Assembly (NCBI GenBank): GCA_036417435.1
Contig: JAZAQT010000519.1
Span: forward strand, 62,001 to 126,000
Reading direction: 5' to 3'
Length of the DNA: 64,000 bases
Source of the DNA: Inia geoffrensis
Lineage: Eukaryota > Chordata > Mammalia > Artiodactyla > Iniidae
Position 1 is the first letter of the stretch. Every line of letters begins with the position of its first letter. A program made the translations under genes and the position numbers. Shown piece after piece: positions 22,367-35,200 of the stretch. The notes below the pieces were generated by a model that searched no databases, was not told the DNA's origin, and saw only the letters and a list, made by a program, of their open reading frames with translations.

Positions 22367-23710
22367 CCGATGCCCTACCCTAACCAATGCCCTAATCTTA
22401 ACCAGTACACAAACACTAACTCATGCCCTCAAACGTACGCTAACCCTTAAGCATTGTCGTACCCTATCCTGTACCCAAATCCCTCCCCATTCCCTAACCC
22501 TAACCCTAAGCGAAACCCTGAACGTGACCCTTTTCCTAGACCTTACCCTCATCGGTGCCGTTGTCTTAACCAGTACACAAACACTAACTCGTGCCCTCAC
22601 ACTTACGCTAACCCTTAAGCATTGTCGTACCCTAACCTGTACCCTAATCCCTCTCCATTCCCTAACCCTAACCCTAACCCGAATCCTAACCCTGACCCTC
22701 ACCCGAATCCTTACCCTCACCCGTGCCCTAATCTTAACCAGGATACCAAGACTAACTCGTGCCCTCAAACGTACGCTAACACTAAACCGCAGCGGTACCC
22801 TAACCTGTACCCTAATCCCTCTCCATTCCCTAATCCTAACCCTAACCTGAAACCTAACCATGACACTCACCCGAAACTTTACCCTCACCCGTGTCCTAAT
22901 TTTAACCAGTACATCAACACTAACCCATGCCCTCTAACGTACGCCAACCCTAAGCCATTGCCGTACCCTAACCTGTACCCTAATCAATCCCCATTCCCTA
23001 ACCCTAACCCTAACTCTAAACCTTAACGTGACCCTCTTCCGAGGCCTTACCCTCACCCGTGCCCTAATCGTAAGCAGAACACTAACACTAACTAGTGACC
23101 TCACACGTACGCTAAACCTTAAGCGTTGTGGTACCCTAAACTGTGCCCTAATATCTCCCCATTCCCTAACCCTAACCCTAACCCGAATTCTATCCCTGAC
23201 CCTCACCCGAAACCTTACCCTCACAAGTGCCCTAATCTTAACAAGGACACCAACACTAACTCGTGCCCTCACACGTACGCTAACCCTTAATCGTTGTCGT
23301 ACCCTAAACTGTACCCTAATCCCTCTCCATTCCCTAACCCTAACCCTAACCCGAATCCTAACCCTGACCCTCACCTGAAGCCTTACCCTCACCCGTGCCC
23401 TAATCTTAACCAGGACACTAACACTAACCGTTGCCCTCACACGAACGCTAACCCTTAAGCACTGTCGTACCCTAAGCTGTACCCTAATCCCTCTGCATTC
23501 CTTAACCCTAATCCTAACCCGAATCCTAACCCTGACCCTCACCCGAAGCCTTACCCTCACCCGTGCCCTAATCTTAACCAGGACACCAACACTAACGCGT
23601 GCCCTCACACGTACGCTAAACCTTAAGCGTTGTCGTACCCTAAATTGTACCCTAATCCCTCCCCATTCCTTAACCCTAATCCTAACCCCATCTCTAAACC
23701 TGAACCACTT
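22367..23710 (+). repeat. HOR unit, 8-mer A-H (1,344 bp)
   Basis: Complete series after the 7-mers. Private variants are CCTAGACC at the B start, GGATACC in C, CAAGTGCC in F and ACCGTTGCC in G. At the C start this copy reads CCGAATCC whereas its duplicate at 27911 reads CCGAAGCC. Confidence 0.9.
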
Positions 23711-24382
23711 CCGATGCCCTACCCTAACCAATGCCCTAATCTTAACCAGTACACAAACACTAACTTATGCCCTCAAACGTACGCTAACCCTTAAGCATTG
23801 TCGTACCCTATCCTGTACCCTAATCCCTCCCCATTCCCTAACCCTAACCCTAAGGGAAACCCTGAACGTGACCCTTTTCCGAGGCCTTACCCACATCGGT
23901 GCCGTTGTCTTAACCACTACACCAACACTAACTCGTGCCCTCACACTTACGCTAACCCTTAAGCATTGTCGTACCCTAACCTGTACCCTAATCCCTCTCC
24001 ATTCTCTAACCCTAACCCTAACCCGAATCCTAACCCTGACCCTCACCCGAAGCCTTACCCTCACCCGTGCCCTAATCTTAACCAGGACACCAAGAGTAAC
24101 TCATGCCCTCAAACGTACGCTAACATTAAAGCGCAGCGGTACCCTAATCTGTACCCTAATACCTCTCCATTCCCTAACCCTAACCCTAACCTGAAACCTA
24201 ACCATGACACTCACCCGAAACTTTACCCTCACCCGTGTCCTAATTTTAACCAGTACATCAACACTAACCCATGCCCTCTAACGTACGCCAACCCTAAGCC
24301 ATTGCCGTACCCTAACCTGTACCCTAATCAATCCCCATTAACTAACCCTAACCCTAACCCTAACCGTTAACGTGACCCCCTT
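23711..24382 (+). repeat. Partial HOR unit A-B-C-D (672 bp)
   Basis: Identical by inspection to 94-765 and to 29255-29926, with AACTTATGCC in A, CCCACATCGG and CACTACACC in B, and ATTAAAGCGCAG in C. It ends where an E monomer begins and then breaks into A at the duplication junction. Confidence 0.92.
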
Positions 24383-25558
24383 CCGAGGCCTTACCCTCAC
24401 CCGTGCCCTAATCGTAAGCAGTACACTAACACTAACTCATGCCCTCAAACGTACGCTAACCCTTAAGCATTGTCGTACCCTATCCTGTACCCTAAACCCT
24501 CCCCATTCCCTAACCCTAACCCTAAGCAAAACCCTGAACGTGACCCTTTTCCGAGGCCTTACCCTCATCGGTGCCGTTGTCTTAAACAGTACACCAACAC
24601 TAACTCGTGCCCTCACACTTACGCTAACCCTTAAGCATTGTCGTGCCCTAACCTGTACCCTAATCCCTCTCCATTCCCTAACCCTAACCCTAACCCGAAT
24701 CCTAACCCTGACCCTCACCCGAAGCCTTACCCTCACCCGTGCCCTAATCTTAACCAGGACACCAAGACTAACTCGTGCCCTCACACGTACGCTAACACTA
24801 AACCGCAGCGGTACCCTAACCTGTACCCTAATCCTTCTCCATTCCCTAACCCTAACCCTAACCTGAAACCTAACCATGACACTCACCCGAAACTTTACCC
24901 TCACCCGTGTCCTAATTTTAACCAGTACATCAACACTAACCCATGCCCTCTAACGTACGCCAACCCTAAGCCATTGCCGTACCCTAACCTGTACCCTAAT
25001 CAATCCCCATTAACTAACCCTAACCCTAACCCTAACCGTTAACGTGACCCCCTTCCGAGGCCTTACCCTCACCCGTGCCCTAATCGTAAGCAGTACACTA
25101 ACACTAACTAGTGACCTCACACGTACGCTAAACCTTAAGCGTTGTGGTACCCTAAACTGTGCCCTAATATCTCCCCATTCCCTAACCCTAACCATAACCC
25201 GAATTCTATCCCTGACCCTCACCCGAAACCTTACCCTCACCCGTGCCCTAATCTTAACCAGGACACCAACACTAACTCGTGCCCTCACATGTACGCTAAG
25301 CCTTAATCGTTGTCGTACCCTAAACGGTACCCCAATCTCTCCTCATTCCCTAACCCTAACCCTAACCCGAATCCTAACCCTGACCCTCACCTGAAGCCTT
25401 ACCCTCACCCGTGCCCTAATCTTAACCAGGACACCAACACTAACGCGTGCCCTCACACGAACGCTAAACCTTAAGCTTTGTCGTACCCTAAATTGTACCC
25501 TAATCCCTCCCCATTCCTTAACCCTAACCCTAACCCCATCCCTAAACCTGTCCCACTT
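24383..25558 (+). repeat. 7-mer HOR unit E/A-B-C-D-E-F-G/H (1,176 bp) carrying a duplication junction
   Basis: The first monomer starts as E (CCGAGG, AATCGTAAGC) and becomes A from 24438 (CATGCCC, then CAAACGTACGC). The switch falls inside AACACTAACT, which both types share. From there the unit copies 18888 onward at +5,544. Confidence 0.92.
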
Positions 25559-27910
25559 CCGATGCCCTACCCTAACCAATGCCCTAATCTTAACCAGTAC
25601 ACAAACACTAACTCATGCCCTCAAACGTACGCTAACCCTTAAGCATTGTCGTACCCTATCCTGTACCCAAATCCCTCCCCATTCCCTAACCCTAACCCTA
25701 AGCGAAACCCTGAACGTGACCCTTTTCCGAGGCCTTACCCTCATCGGGGCCGTTGTCTTAACCAGTACACAAACACTAACTCGTGCCCTCACACTTACGC
25801 TAACCCTTAAGCATTGTCGTGCCCTAACCTGTACCCTAATCCCTCTCCATTCCCTAACCCTAACCCTAACCCGAATCCTAACCCTGACCCTCACCCGAAG
25901 CCTTACCCTCACCCGTGCCCTAATCTTAACCAGGACACCAAGACTAACTCGTGCCCTCACACGTACGCTAACACTAAACCGCAGCGGTACCCTAACCTGT
26001 ACCCTAATCCTTCTCCATTCCCTAACCCTAACCCTAACCTGAAACCTAACCATGACACTCACCCGAAACTTTACCCTCACCCGTGTCCTAATTTTAACCA
26101 GTACATCAACACTAACCCATGCCCTCTAACGTACGCCAACCCTAAGCCATTGCCGTACCCTAACCTGTACCCTAATCAATCCCCATTAACTAACCCTAAC
26201 CCTAACCCTAACCGTTAACGTGACCCCCTTCCGAGGCCTTACCCTCACCCGTGCCCTAATCGTAAGCAGTACACTAACACTAACTAGTGACCTCACACGT
26301 ACGCTAAACCTTAAGCGTTGTGGTACCCTAAACTGTGCCCTAATATCTCCCCATTCCCTAACCCTAACCATAACCCGAATTCTATCCCTGACCCTCACCC
26401 GAAACCTTACCCTCACCCGTGCCCTAATCTTAACCAGGACACCAACACTAACTCGTGCCCTCACATGTACGCTAAGCCTTAATCGTTGTCGTACCCTAAA
26501 CAGTACCCCAATCTCTCCCCATTCCCTAACCCTAACCCTAACCCGAATCCTAACCCTGACCCTCACCTGAAGCCTTACCCTCACCCGTGCCCTAATCTTA
26601 ACCAGGACACCAACACTAACGCGTGCCCTCACACGAACGCTAAACCTTAAGCTTTGTCGTACCCTAAATTGTACCCTAATCCCTCCCCATTCCTTAACCC
26701 TAACCCTAACCCCATCCCTAAACCTGACCCACTTCCGATGCCCTACCCTAACCAATGCCCTAATCTTAACCAGTACACAAACACTAACTCATGCCCTCAA
26801 ACGTACGCTAACCCTTAAGCATTGTCGTACCCTATCCTGTACCCAAATCCCTCCCCATTCCCTAACCCTAACCCTAAGCGAAACCCTGAACGTGACCCTT
26901 TTCCGAGGCCTTACCCTCATCGGGGCCGTTGTCTTAACCAGTACACAAACACTAACTCGTGCCCTCACACTTACGCTAACCCTTAAGCATTGTCATACCC
27001 TAACCTGTACCCTAATCCCTCTCCATTCTCTAACCCTAACCCTAACCCGAATCCTAACCCTGACCCTCACCCGAAGCCTTACCCTCACCCGTGCCCTAAT
27101 CTTAACCAGGACACCAAGACTAACTCGTGCCCTCAATCGTACGCTAACATTAAAGCGCAGTGGTACCCTAATCTGTACCCTAATACCTCTCCATTCCCTA
27201 ACCCTAACCCTAACCTGAAACCAAACCATGACACTCACCCGAAACTTTACCCTCACCCGTGTCCTAATTTTAACCAGTACATCAACACTAACCCATGCCC
27301 TCTAACGTACGCCAACCCTAAGCCATTGCCGTATCCTAACCTGTACCCTAATCAATCCACATTCCCTAACCCTAACCCTAACCCTAACCCTTAACGTGAC
27401 CCTCTTCCGAGGCCTTACCCTCACCCGTGCCCTAATCGTGAGCAGTACACTAACACTAAATAGTGACCTCACACGTACGCTAAACCTTAAGCGTTGTGGT
27501 ACCCTAAACTGTGCCCTAATATCTCCCCATTCCCTAACCCTAACCATGACCCGAATTCTATCCCTGACAATCACCCGAAACCTTACCCTCACCCGTGCCC
27601 TAATCTTAACCAGGACACCAACACTAACTCGTGCCCTCACACGTACGCTAAGCCTTAATCGTTGTCGTACCCTGAACGGTACCCCAATCTCTCCCCATTC
27701 CCTAACCCTAACCCTAACCCGAATCCTAACCCTGACCCTCACCTGAAGCCTTACCCTCACCCGTGCCCTAATCTTAACCAGGACACCAACACTAACGCGT
27801 GCCCTCACACGAACGCTAAACCTTAAGCTTTGTCGTACCCTAAATTGTACCCTAATCCCTCCCCATTCCTTAACCCTAACCCTAACCCCATCCCTAAACC
27901 TGACCCACTT
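25559..27910 (+). repeat. Two 7-mer HOR units A-B-C-D-E-F-G/H (2 x 1,176 bp)
   Basis: Units at 25559 and 26735 are the +5,544 copies of those at 20015 and 21191. One difference noticed is TTGTCGTACC near 26657 for TTGTTGTACC near 21113. Confidence 0.92.
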
Positions 27911-29254
27911 CCGATGCCCTACCCTAACCAATGCCCTAATCTTAACCAGTACACAAACACTAACTCATGCCCTCAAACGTACGCTAACCCTTAAGCATTG
28001 TCGTACCCTATCCTGTACCCAAATCCCTCCCCATTCCCTAACCCTAACCCTAAGCGAAACCCTGAACGTGACCCTTTTCCTAGACCTTACCCTCATCGGT
28101 GCCGTTGTCTTAACCAGTACACAAACACTAACTCGTGCCCTCACACTTACGCTAACCCTTAAGCATTGTCGTACCCTAACCTGTACCCTAATCCCTCTCC
28201 ATTCCCTAACCCTAACCCTAACCCGAATCCTAACCCTGACCCTCACCCGAAGCCTTACCCTCACCCGTGCCCTAATCTTAACCAGGATACCAAGACTAAC
28301 TCGTGCCCTCAAACGTACGCTAACACTAAACCGCAGCGGTACCCTAACCTGTACCCTAATCCCTCTCCATTCCCTAATCCTAACCCTAACCTGAAACCTA
28401 ACCATGACACTCACCCGAAACTTTACCCTCACCCGTGTCCTAATTTTAACCAGTACATCAACACTAACCCATGCCCTCTAACGTACGCCAACCCTAAGCC
28501 ATTGCCGTACCCTAACCTGTACCCTAATCAATCCCCATTCCCTAACCCTAACCCTAACTCTAAACCTTAACGTGACCCTCTTCCGAGGCCTTACCCTCAC
28601 CCGTGCCCTAATCGTAAGCAGAACACTAACACTAACTAGTGACCTCACACGTACGCTAAACCTTAAGCGTTGTGGTACCCTAAACTGTGCCCTAATATCT
28701 CCCCATTCCCTAACCCTAACCCTAACCCGAATTCTATCCCTGACCCTCACCCGAAACCTTACCCTCACAAGTGCCCTAATCTTAACAAGGACACCAACAC
28801 TAACTCGTGCCCTCACACGTACGCTAACCCTTAATCGTTGTCGTACCCTAAACTGTACCCTAATCCCTCTCCATTCCCTAACCCTAACCCTAACCCGAAT
28901 CCTAACCCTGACCCTCACCTGAAGCCTTACCCTCACCCGTGCCCTAATCTTAACCAGGACACTAACACTAACCGTTGCCCTCACACGAACGCTAACCCTT
29001 AAGCACTGTCGTACCCTAAGCTGTACCCTAATCCCTCTGCATTCCTTAACCCTAATCCTAACCCGAATCCTAACCCTGACCCTCACCCGAAGCCTTACCC
29101 TCACCCGTGCCCTAATCTTAACCAGGACACCAACACTAACGCGTGCCCTCACACGTACGCTAAACCTTAAGCGTTGTCGTACCCTAAATTGTACCCTAAT
29201 CCCTCCCCATTCCTTAACCCTAATCCTAACCCCATCTCTAAACCTGAACCACTT
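27911..29254 (+). repeat. HOR unit, 8-mer A-H (1,344 bp), copy of 22367-23710
   Basis: Carries the private variants CCTAGACC, GGATACC, CAAGTGCC and ACCGTTGCC of its partner, and differs at the C start (CCGAAG). Confidence 0.91.
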
Positions 29255-32200
29255 CCGATGCCCTACCCTAACCAATGCCCTAATCTTAACCAGTACACAA
29301 ACACTAACTTATGCCCTCAAACGTACGCTAACCCTTAAGCATTGTCGTACCCTATCCTGTACCCTAATCCCTCCCCATTCCCTAACCCTAACCCTAAGGG
29401 AAACCCTGAACGTGACCCTTTTCCGAGGCCTTACCCACATCGGTGCCGTTGTCTTAACCACTACACCAACACTAACTCGTGCCCTCACACTTACGCTAAC
29501 CCTTAAGCATTGTCGTACCCTAACCTGTACCCTAATCCCTCTCCATTCTCTAACCCTAACCCTAACCCGAATCCTAACCCTGACCCTCACCCGAAGCCTT
29601 ACCCTCACCCGTGCCCTAATCTTAACCAGGACACCAAGAGTAACTCATGCCCTCAAACGTACGCTAACATTAAAGCGCAGCGGTACCCTAATCTGTACCC
29701 TAATACCTCTCCATTCCCTAACCCTAACCCTAACCTGAAACCTAACCATGACACTCACCCGAAACTTTACCCTCACCCGTGTCCTAATTTTAACCAGTAC
29801 ATCAACACTAACCCATGCCCTCTAACGTACGCCAACCCTAAGCCATTGCCGTACCCTAACCTGTACCCTAATCAATCCCCATTAACTAACCCTAACCCTA
29901 ACCCTAACCGTTAACGTGACCCCCTTCCGAGGCCTTACCCTCACCCGTGCCCTAATCGTAAGCAGTACACTAACACTAACTAGTGACCTCACACGTACGC
30001 TAAACCTTAAGCGTTGTGGTACCCTAAACTGTGCCCTAATATCTCCCCATTCCCTAACCCTAACCATAACCCGAATTCTATCCCTGACCCTCACCCGAAA
30101 CCTTACCCTCACCCGTGCCCTAATCTTAACCAGGACACCAACACTAACTCGTGCCCTCACACGTACGCTAAGCCTTAATCGTTGTCGTACCCTAAACTGT
30201 ACCCCAATCTCTCCCCATTCCCTAACCCTAACCCTAACCCGAATCCTAACCCTGACCCTCACCTGAAGCCTTACCCTCACCCGTGCCCTAATCTTAACCA
30301 GGACACTAACACTAACCCTTGCCCTCACACGAACGCTAACCCTTAAGCACTGTCGTACCCTAAGCTGTACCCTAATCCCTCCCCATTCCTTAACCCTAAC
30401 CCTAACCCGAATCCTCACCCTGACCCTCACCCGAAGCCTACCCTCACCCGTGCCCTAATCTTAACCAGGACACCAACACTAACGCGTGCCCTCACACGTA
30501 CGCTAAACCTTAAGCGTTGTCGTACCCTAAATTGTACCCTAATCCCTCCCCATTCCTTATCCATAACCCTAACCCCATCCCTAAACCTGACCCACTTCCG
30601 ATGCCCTACCCTAACCAATGCCCTAATCTTAACCAGTACACAAACACTAACTCATGCCCTAAAACGTACGCTAACCCTTAAGCATTGTCGTACCCTAACC
30701 TGTACACTAATCCCTCTCCATTCCCTAACCCTAACCCTAACCTGAAACCTAACCATGACACTCACCCGAAACTTTACCCTCACCCGTGTCCTAATTTTAA
30801 CCAGTACATCAACACTAACCCATGCCCTCTAACGTACGCCAACCCTAAGCCATTGCCGTATCCTAACCTGTACCCTAATCAATCCCCATTCCCTAACCCT
30901 AACCCTAAACCTAACCCTTAACGTGACCCCCTTCCGAGGCCTTACCCTCACCCGTGCCCTAATCGTAAGCAGTACATTAACACTAACTAGTGACCTCACA
31001 CGTACGCTAAACCTTAAGCGTTGTGGTACCCTAAACTGTGCCCTAATATCTCCCCATTCCCTAACCCTAACCATAACCCGAATTCTATCCCTGACCCTCA
31101 CCCGAAACCTTACCCTCACCCGTGCCCTAATCTTAAGCAGGACACCAACACTAACTCGTGCCCTCACACGTACGCTAAGCCTTAATCGTTGTCGTACACT
31201 AAACTGTACCCCAATCTCTCCCCATTCCTTAACCCTAACCCTAACCCGAATCCTAACCCTGACCCTCACCTGAAGCCTTACCCTCACCCGTGCCCTAATC
31301 TTAACCAGGACACCAACACTAACGCGTGCCCTCACACGAACGCTAAACCTTAAGCTTTGTCGTAACCTAAATTGTACCCTAATCCCTCCCCATTCCTTAA
31401 CCCTAACCCTAACCCCATCCCTAAACCTGACCCACTTCCGATGCCCTACCCTAACCAATGCCCTAATCTTAACCAGTACACAAACACTAACTCATGCCCT
31501 CAAACGTACGCTAACCCTTAAGCATTGTCGTACCCTATCCTGTACCCAAATCCCTCCCCATTCCATAACCCTAACCCTAAGCGAAACCCTGAACGTGACC
31601 CTTTTCCGAGGCCTTACCCTCATCGGTGCCGTTGTCTTAACCAGTACACTAACACTAACTCGTGCCCTCACACTTACGCTAACCCTTAAGCATTGTCGTA
31701 CCCTAACCTGTACCCTAATCCCTCTCCATTCCCTAACCCTAACCCTAACCCGAATCCTAACCATGACCCTCACCCGAAGCCTTACCCTCACCCGTGCCCT
31801 AATCTTAACCAGGACACCAAGACTAACTCGTGTCCTCAAACGTACGCTAACACTAAACCGCAGCGGTACCCTAACCTGTACCCTAATCCCCCTCGATTCC
31901 CTAATCCTAACCCTAAACTGAAACCTAACCATGACACTCACCCGAAACTTTACCCTCACCCGTGTCCTAATTTTAACCAGTACATCAACACTAACCCATG
32001 CCCTCTAACGTACGCCAACCTTAAGCCATTGCCGTACCCTAACCTGTACCCTAATCAATCCCCATTCCCTAACCCTAACCCTAACTCTAACCCTTAACGT
32101 GACCCTCTTCCGAGGCCTTACCCTCACCCGTGCCCTAATCGTAAGCAGAACACTAACACTAACTAGTGACCTCACACGTACGCTAAACCTTAAGCGTTGT

Positions 32201-35200
32201 GGTACCCTAAACTGTGCCCTAATATCTCCCCATTCCCTAACCCTAACCCTAACCCGAATTCTATCCCTGACCCTCACCCGAAACCTTACCCTCACCCGTG
32301 CCCTAATCTTAACCAGGACACCAACACTAACTTGTGCCCTCACAGGTACGCTAACCCTTAATCGTTGTCGTACCCTAAACTGTACCCTAATCCCTCCCCA
32401 TTCCCTAACCCTAACCCTAACCCGAATCCTAACCCTGACCCTCACCTGCAGCCTTACCCTCACCCGTGCCCTAATCTTAACCAGGACACTAAAACTAACA
32501 TTTGCCCTCACACGAACGCTAACCCTTAAGCACTGTCGAACCCTAAGCTGTACCCTAATCCCTCTGCATTCCTTAACCCTAACCCTAACCCGAATCCTAA
32601 CCCTGACCCTAACCCGAAGCCTTACCCTCACCCGTGCCCTAATCTTAACCAGGACACTAACACTAACCCTTGCCCTCACACGAACGCTAACCCTTAAGCA
32701 CTGTCGTACCCTAAGCTGTACCCTAATCCCTCTGCATTCCTTAACCCTAACCTTAACCCGAATCCTAACCCTGACACTCACCCGAAGCCTTACCCTCACC
32801 CGTGCCCTAATCTTAACCAGGACACCAACACTAACTCGTGCCCACACACGTACGCTAAACATTAAGTGTTGTCGTACCCTAAATTGTACCCTAATCCCTC
32901 CCAATTCCTTAACCCTAACCCTAACCCGATCCCTAAACCTGACCCACTTCCGATGCCCTACCCTAACCAATGCCCTAATCTTAACCAGTACACAAACACT
33001 AACTCATGCCCTCAAACGTACGCTAACCCTTAATCGTTGTCGTACCCTAACCTGTACCCTAATCCCTCTCCATTCCCTAACCCTAACCCTAACCTGAAAC
33101 CTAACCATGACACTCACCCAAAACTGTACCCTCACCCGTGTCCTAATTTTAACCAGTACATCAACACTAACCCATGCCCTCTAACGTACGCCAACCCTAA
33201 GCCATTGCCATACCCTAACCTGTACCCTAATCAATCCCCATTCCCTAACCCAAACTCTAACCCTAACCCTTAACGTGACCCTATTCCGAGGCCTTACTCT
33301 CACCCGTGCCCTAATCTTAACCAGGACACCAACACTAACTTGTGCCCTCACACGTACGCTAACCCTTAATCGTTGTCGTACCCTAAACTGTACCCTAATC
33401 CCTCCCCATTCCCTAACCCTAACCCTAACCCGAATCCTAACCCTGACCCTCACCTGAAGCCTTACACTCAACCGTGCCCTAATCTTAACCAGGACACTAA
33501 CACTAACCCTTGCCCTTACACGAACGCTAACCCTTAAGCACTGTCGTACCCTAAGCTGTACCCTAATCCCTCTGCATTCCTTAACCCTAAACCTAACCCG
33601 AATCCTAACCCTGACCCTCACCCGAAGCCTTACCCTCACCCGTGCCCTAATCGTAACCAGGATACCAACACTAACTCGTGCCCTCACACGTACGCTAAAC
33701 CTTAAGCGTTGTCGTACCCTAAATTGTACCCTAATCCCTCCCCATTCCTTAACACTAACCCTAACCCCATCCCTAAACCTGACCCACTTCTGATGCCCTA
33801 CCCTAACCAATGCCCTAATCTTAACCAGTACACAAACACTAATTCATGGCCTCAAACGTACGCTAACCCTTAAGCATTGTCGTACCCTATCCTGTACCCT
33901 AATCCCTCCCCATTCCCTAACCCTAACCCTAAGCGAAACCCTGAACGTGACCCTTTTCCGAGGCCTTACCCTCATCGGTGCCGTTGTCTTAACCAGTACA
34001 CCAACACTAACTCGTGCCCTCACACTTACACTAACCCTTAAGCATTGTCGTACCCTAACCTGTACCCTAATCCCTCTCCATTCCCTAACCCTAACCCTAA
34101 CCCGAATCCTAACCCTGACCCTCACCCGAAGCCTTACCCTCACCCGTGCCCTAATCTTAACCAGGACACCAAGACTAACTCGTGCCCTCACACGTACGCT
34201 AACACTAAACCGCAGCGGTACCCTAACCTGTACCCTAATCCCTCTCCATTCCCTAACCCTAACCCTAACCTGAAACCTAACCATGACACTCACCCGAAAC
34301 TTTACCCTCACCCGTGTCCTAATTTTAACCAGTACATCAACACTAACCCATGCCCTCTAACGTACGCCAACCCTAAGCCATTGCCGTACCCTAACCTGTA
34401 CCCTAATCAATCCCCATTCCCTAACCCTAACCCTAACCCTAACACTTAACGTGACCCTCTTCCGAGGCCTTACCCTCACTCGTGCCCTAATCGTAAGCAG
34501 TACACTAACACTAACTAGTGACCTCACACGTATGCTAAACCTTAAGCATTGTGGTACCCTAAACTGTGCCCTAATATCTCCCCATTCCCTAACCCTAACC
34601 CTAACCCGAATTCTATCCCTGACCCTCACCCGAAACCTTACCCTCACCCGTGCCCTAATCTTAACCAGGACACCAACACTAACTTGTGCCCTCACACGTA
34701 CGCTAACCCTTAATCGTTGTCGTACCCTAAACTGTACCCTAATCCCTCCCCATTCCCTAACCCTAACCCTAACCCGAATCCTTACCCTGACCCTCACCTG
34801 AAGCCTTACCCTCCCCCGTGCCCTAATCTTAACCAGGACACTAACACTAACCCTTGCCCTTACACGAACGCTAACCCTTAAGCACTGTCGTACCCTAAGC
34901 TGTACCCTAATCCCTCTGCATTCCTTAACCCTAACCCTAACCCGAATCCTAACCCTGACCCTCACCCGAAGCCTTACCCTCACCCGTGCCCTAATCTTAA
35001 CCAGGATACCAACACTAACTCGTGACCTCACACGTACGCTAAACCTTAAGCGTTGTCGTACCCTAAATTGTACGCTAATCCCTCCCCATTCCTTAACACT
35101 AACCCTAACCCCATCCCTAAACCTGACCCACTTCCGATGCCCTACCCTAACCAATGCCCTAATCTTAACCAGTACACAAACACTAATTCATGGCCTCAAA

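Larger units (their letters stand above)
18890..24433 (+). repeat. Copy 1 of the 5,544-bp tandem duplication
   Basis: Contains three 7-mers, one 8-mer and an A-B-C-D piece. 5,544 is exactly 33 x 168, so the exchange was in monomer register. The junction lies within 24427-24437. Confidence 0.92.
24434..29977 (+). repeat. Copy 2 of the 5,544-bp tandem duplication
   Basis: Every unit matches copy 1 at +5,544; two substitutions were noticed (near 26657 and 28252). After about 29977 the sequence continues in E and follows the 1-7876 block. Confidence 0.92.

Noticed and set aside
24383..24550. Assembly error at the E/A join
   Set aside because: Not excluded, but the join is in register, lies in shared sequence and is followed by a copy with real substitutions, so a biological duplication is the simpler reading. 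Reads are needed to decide.
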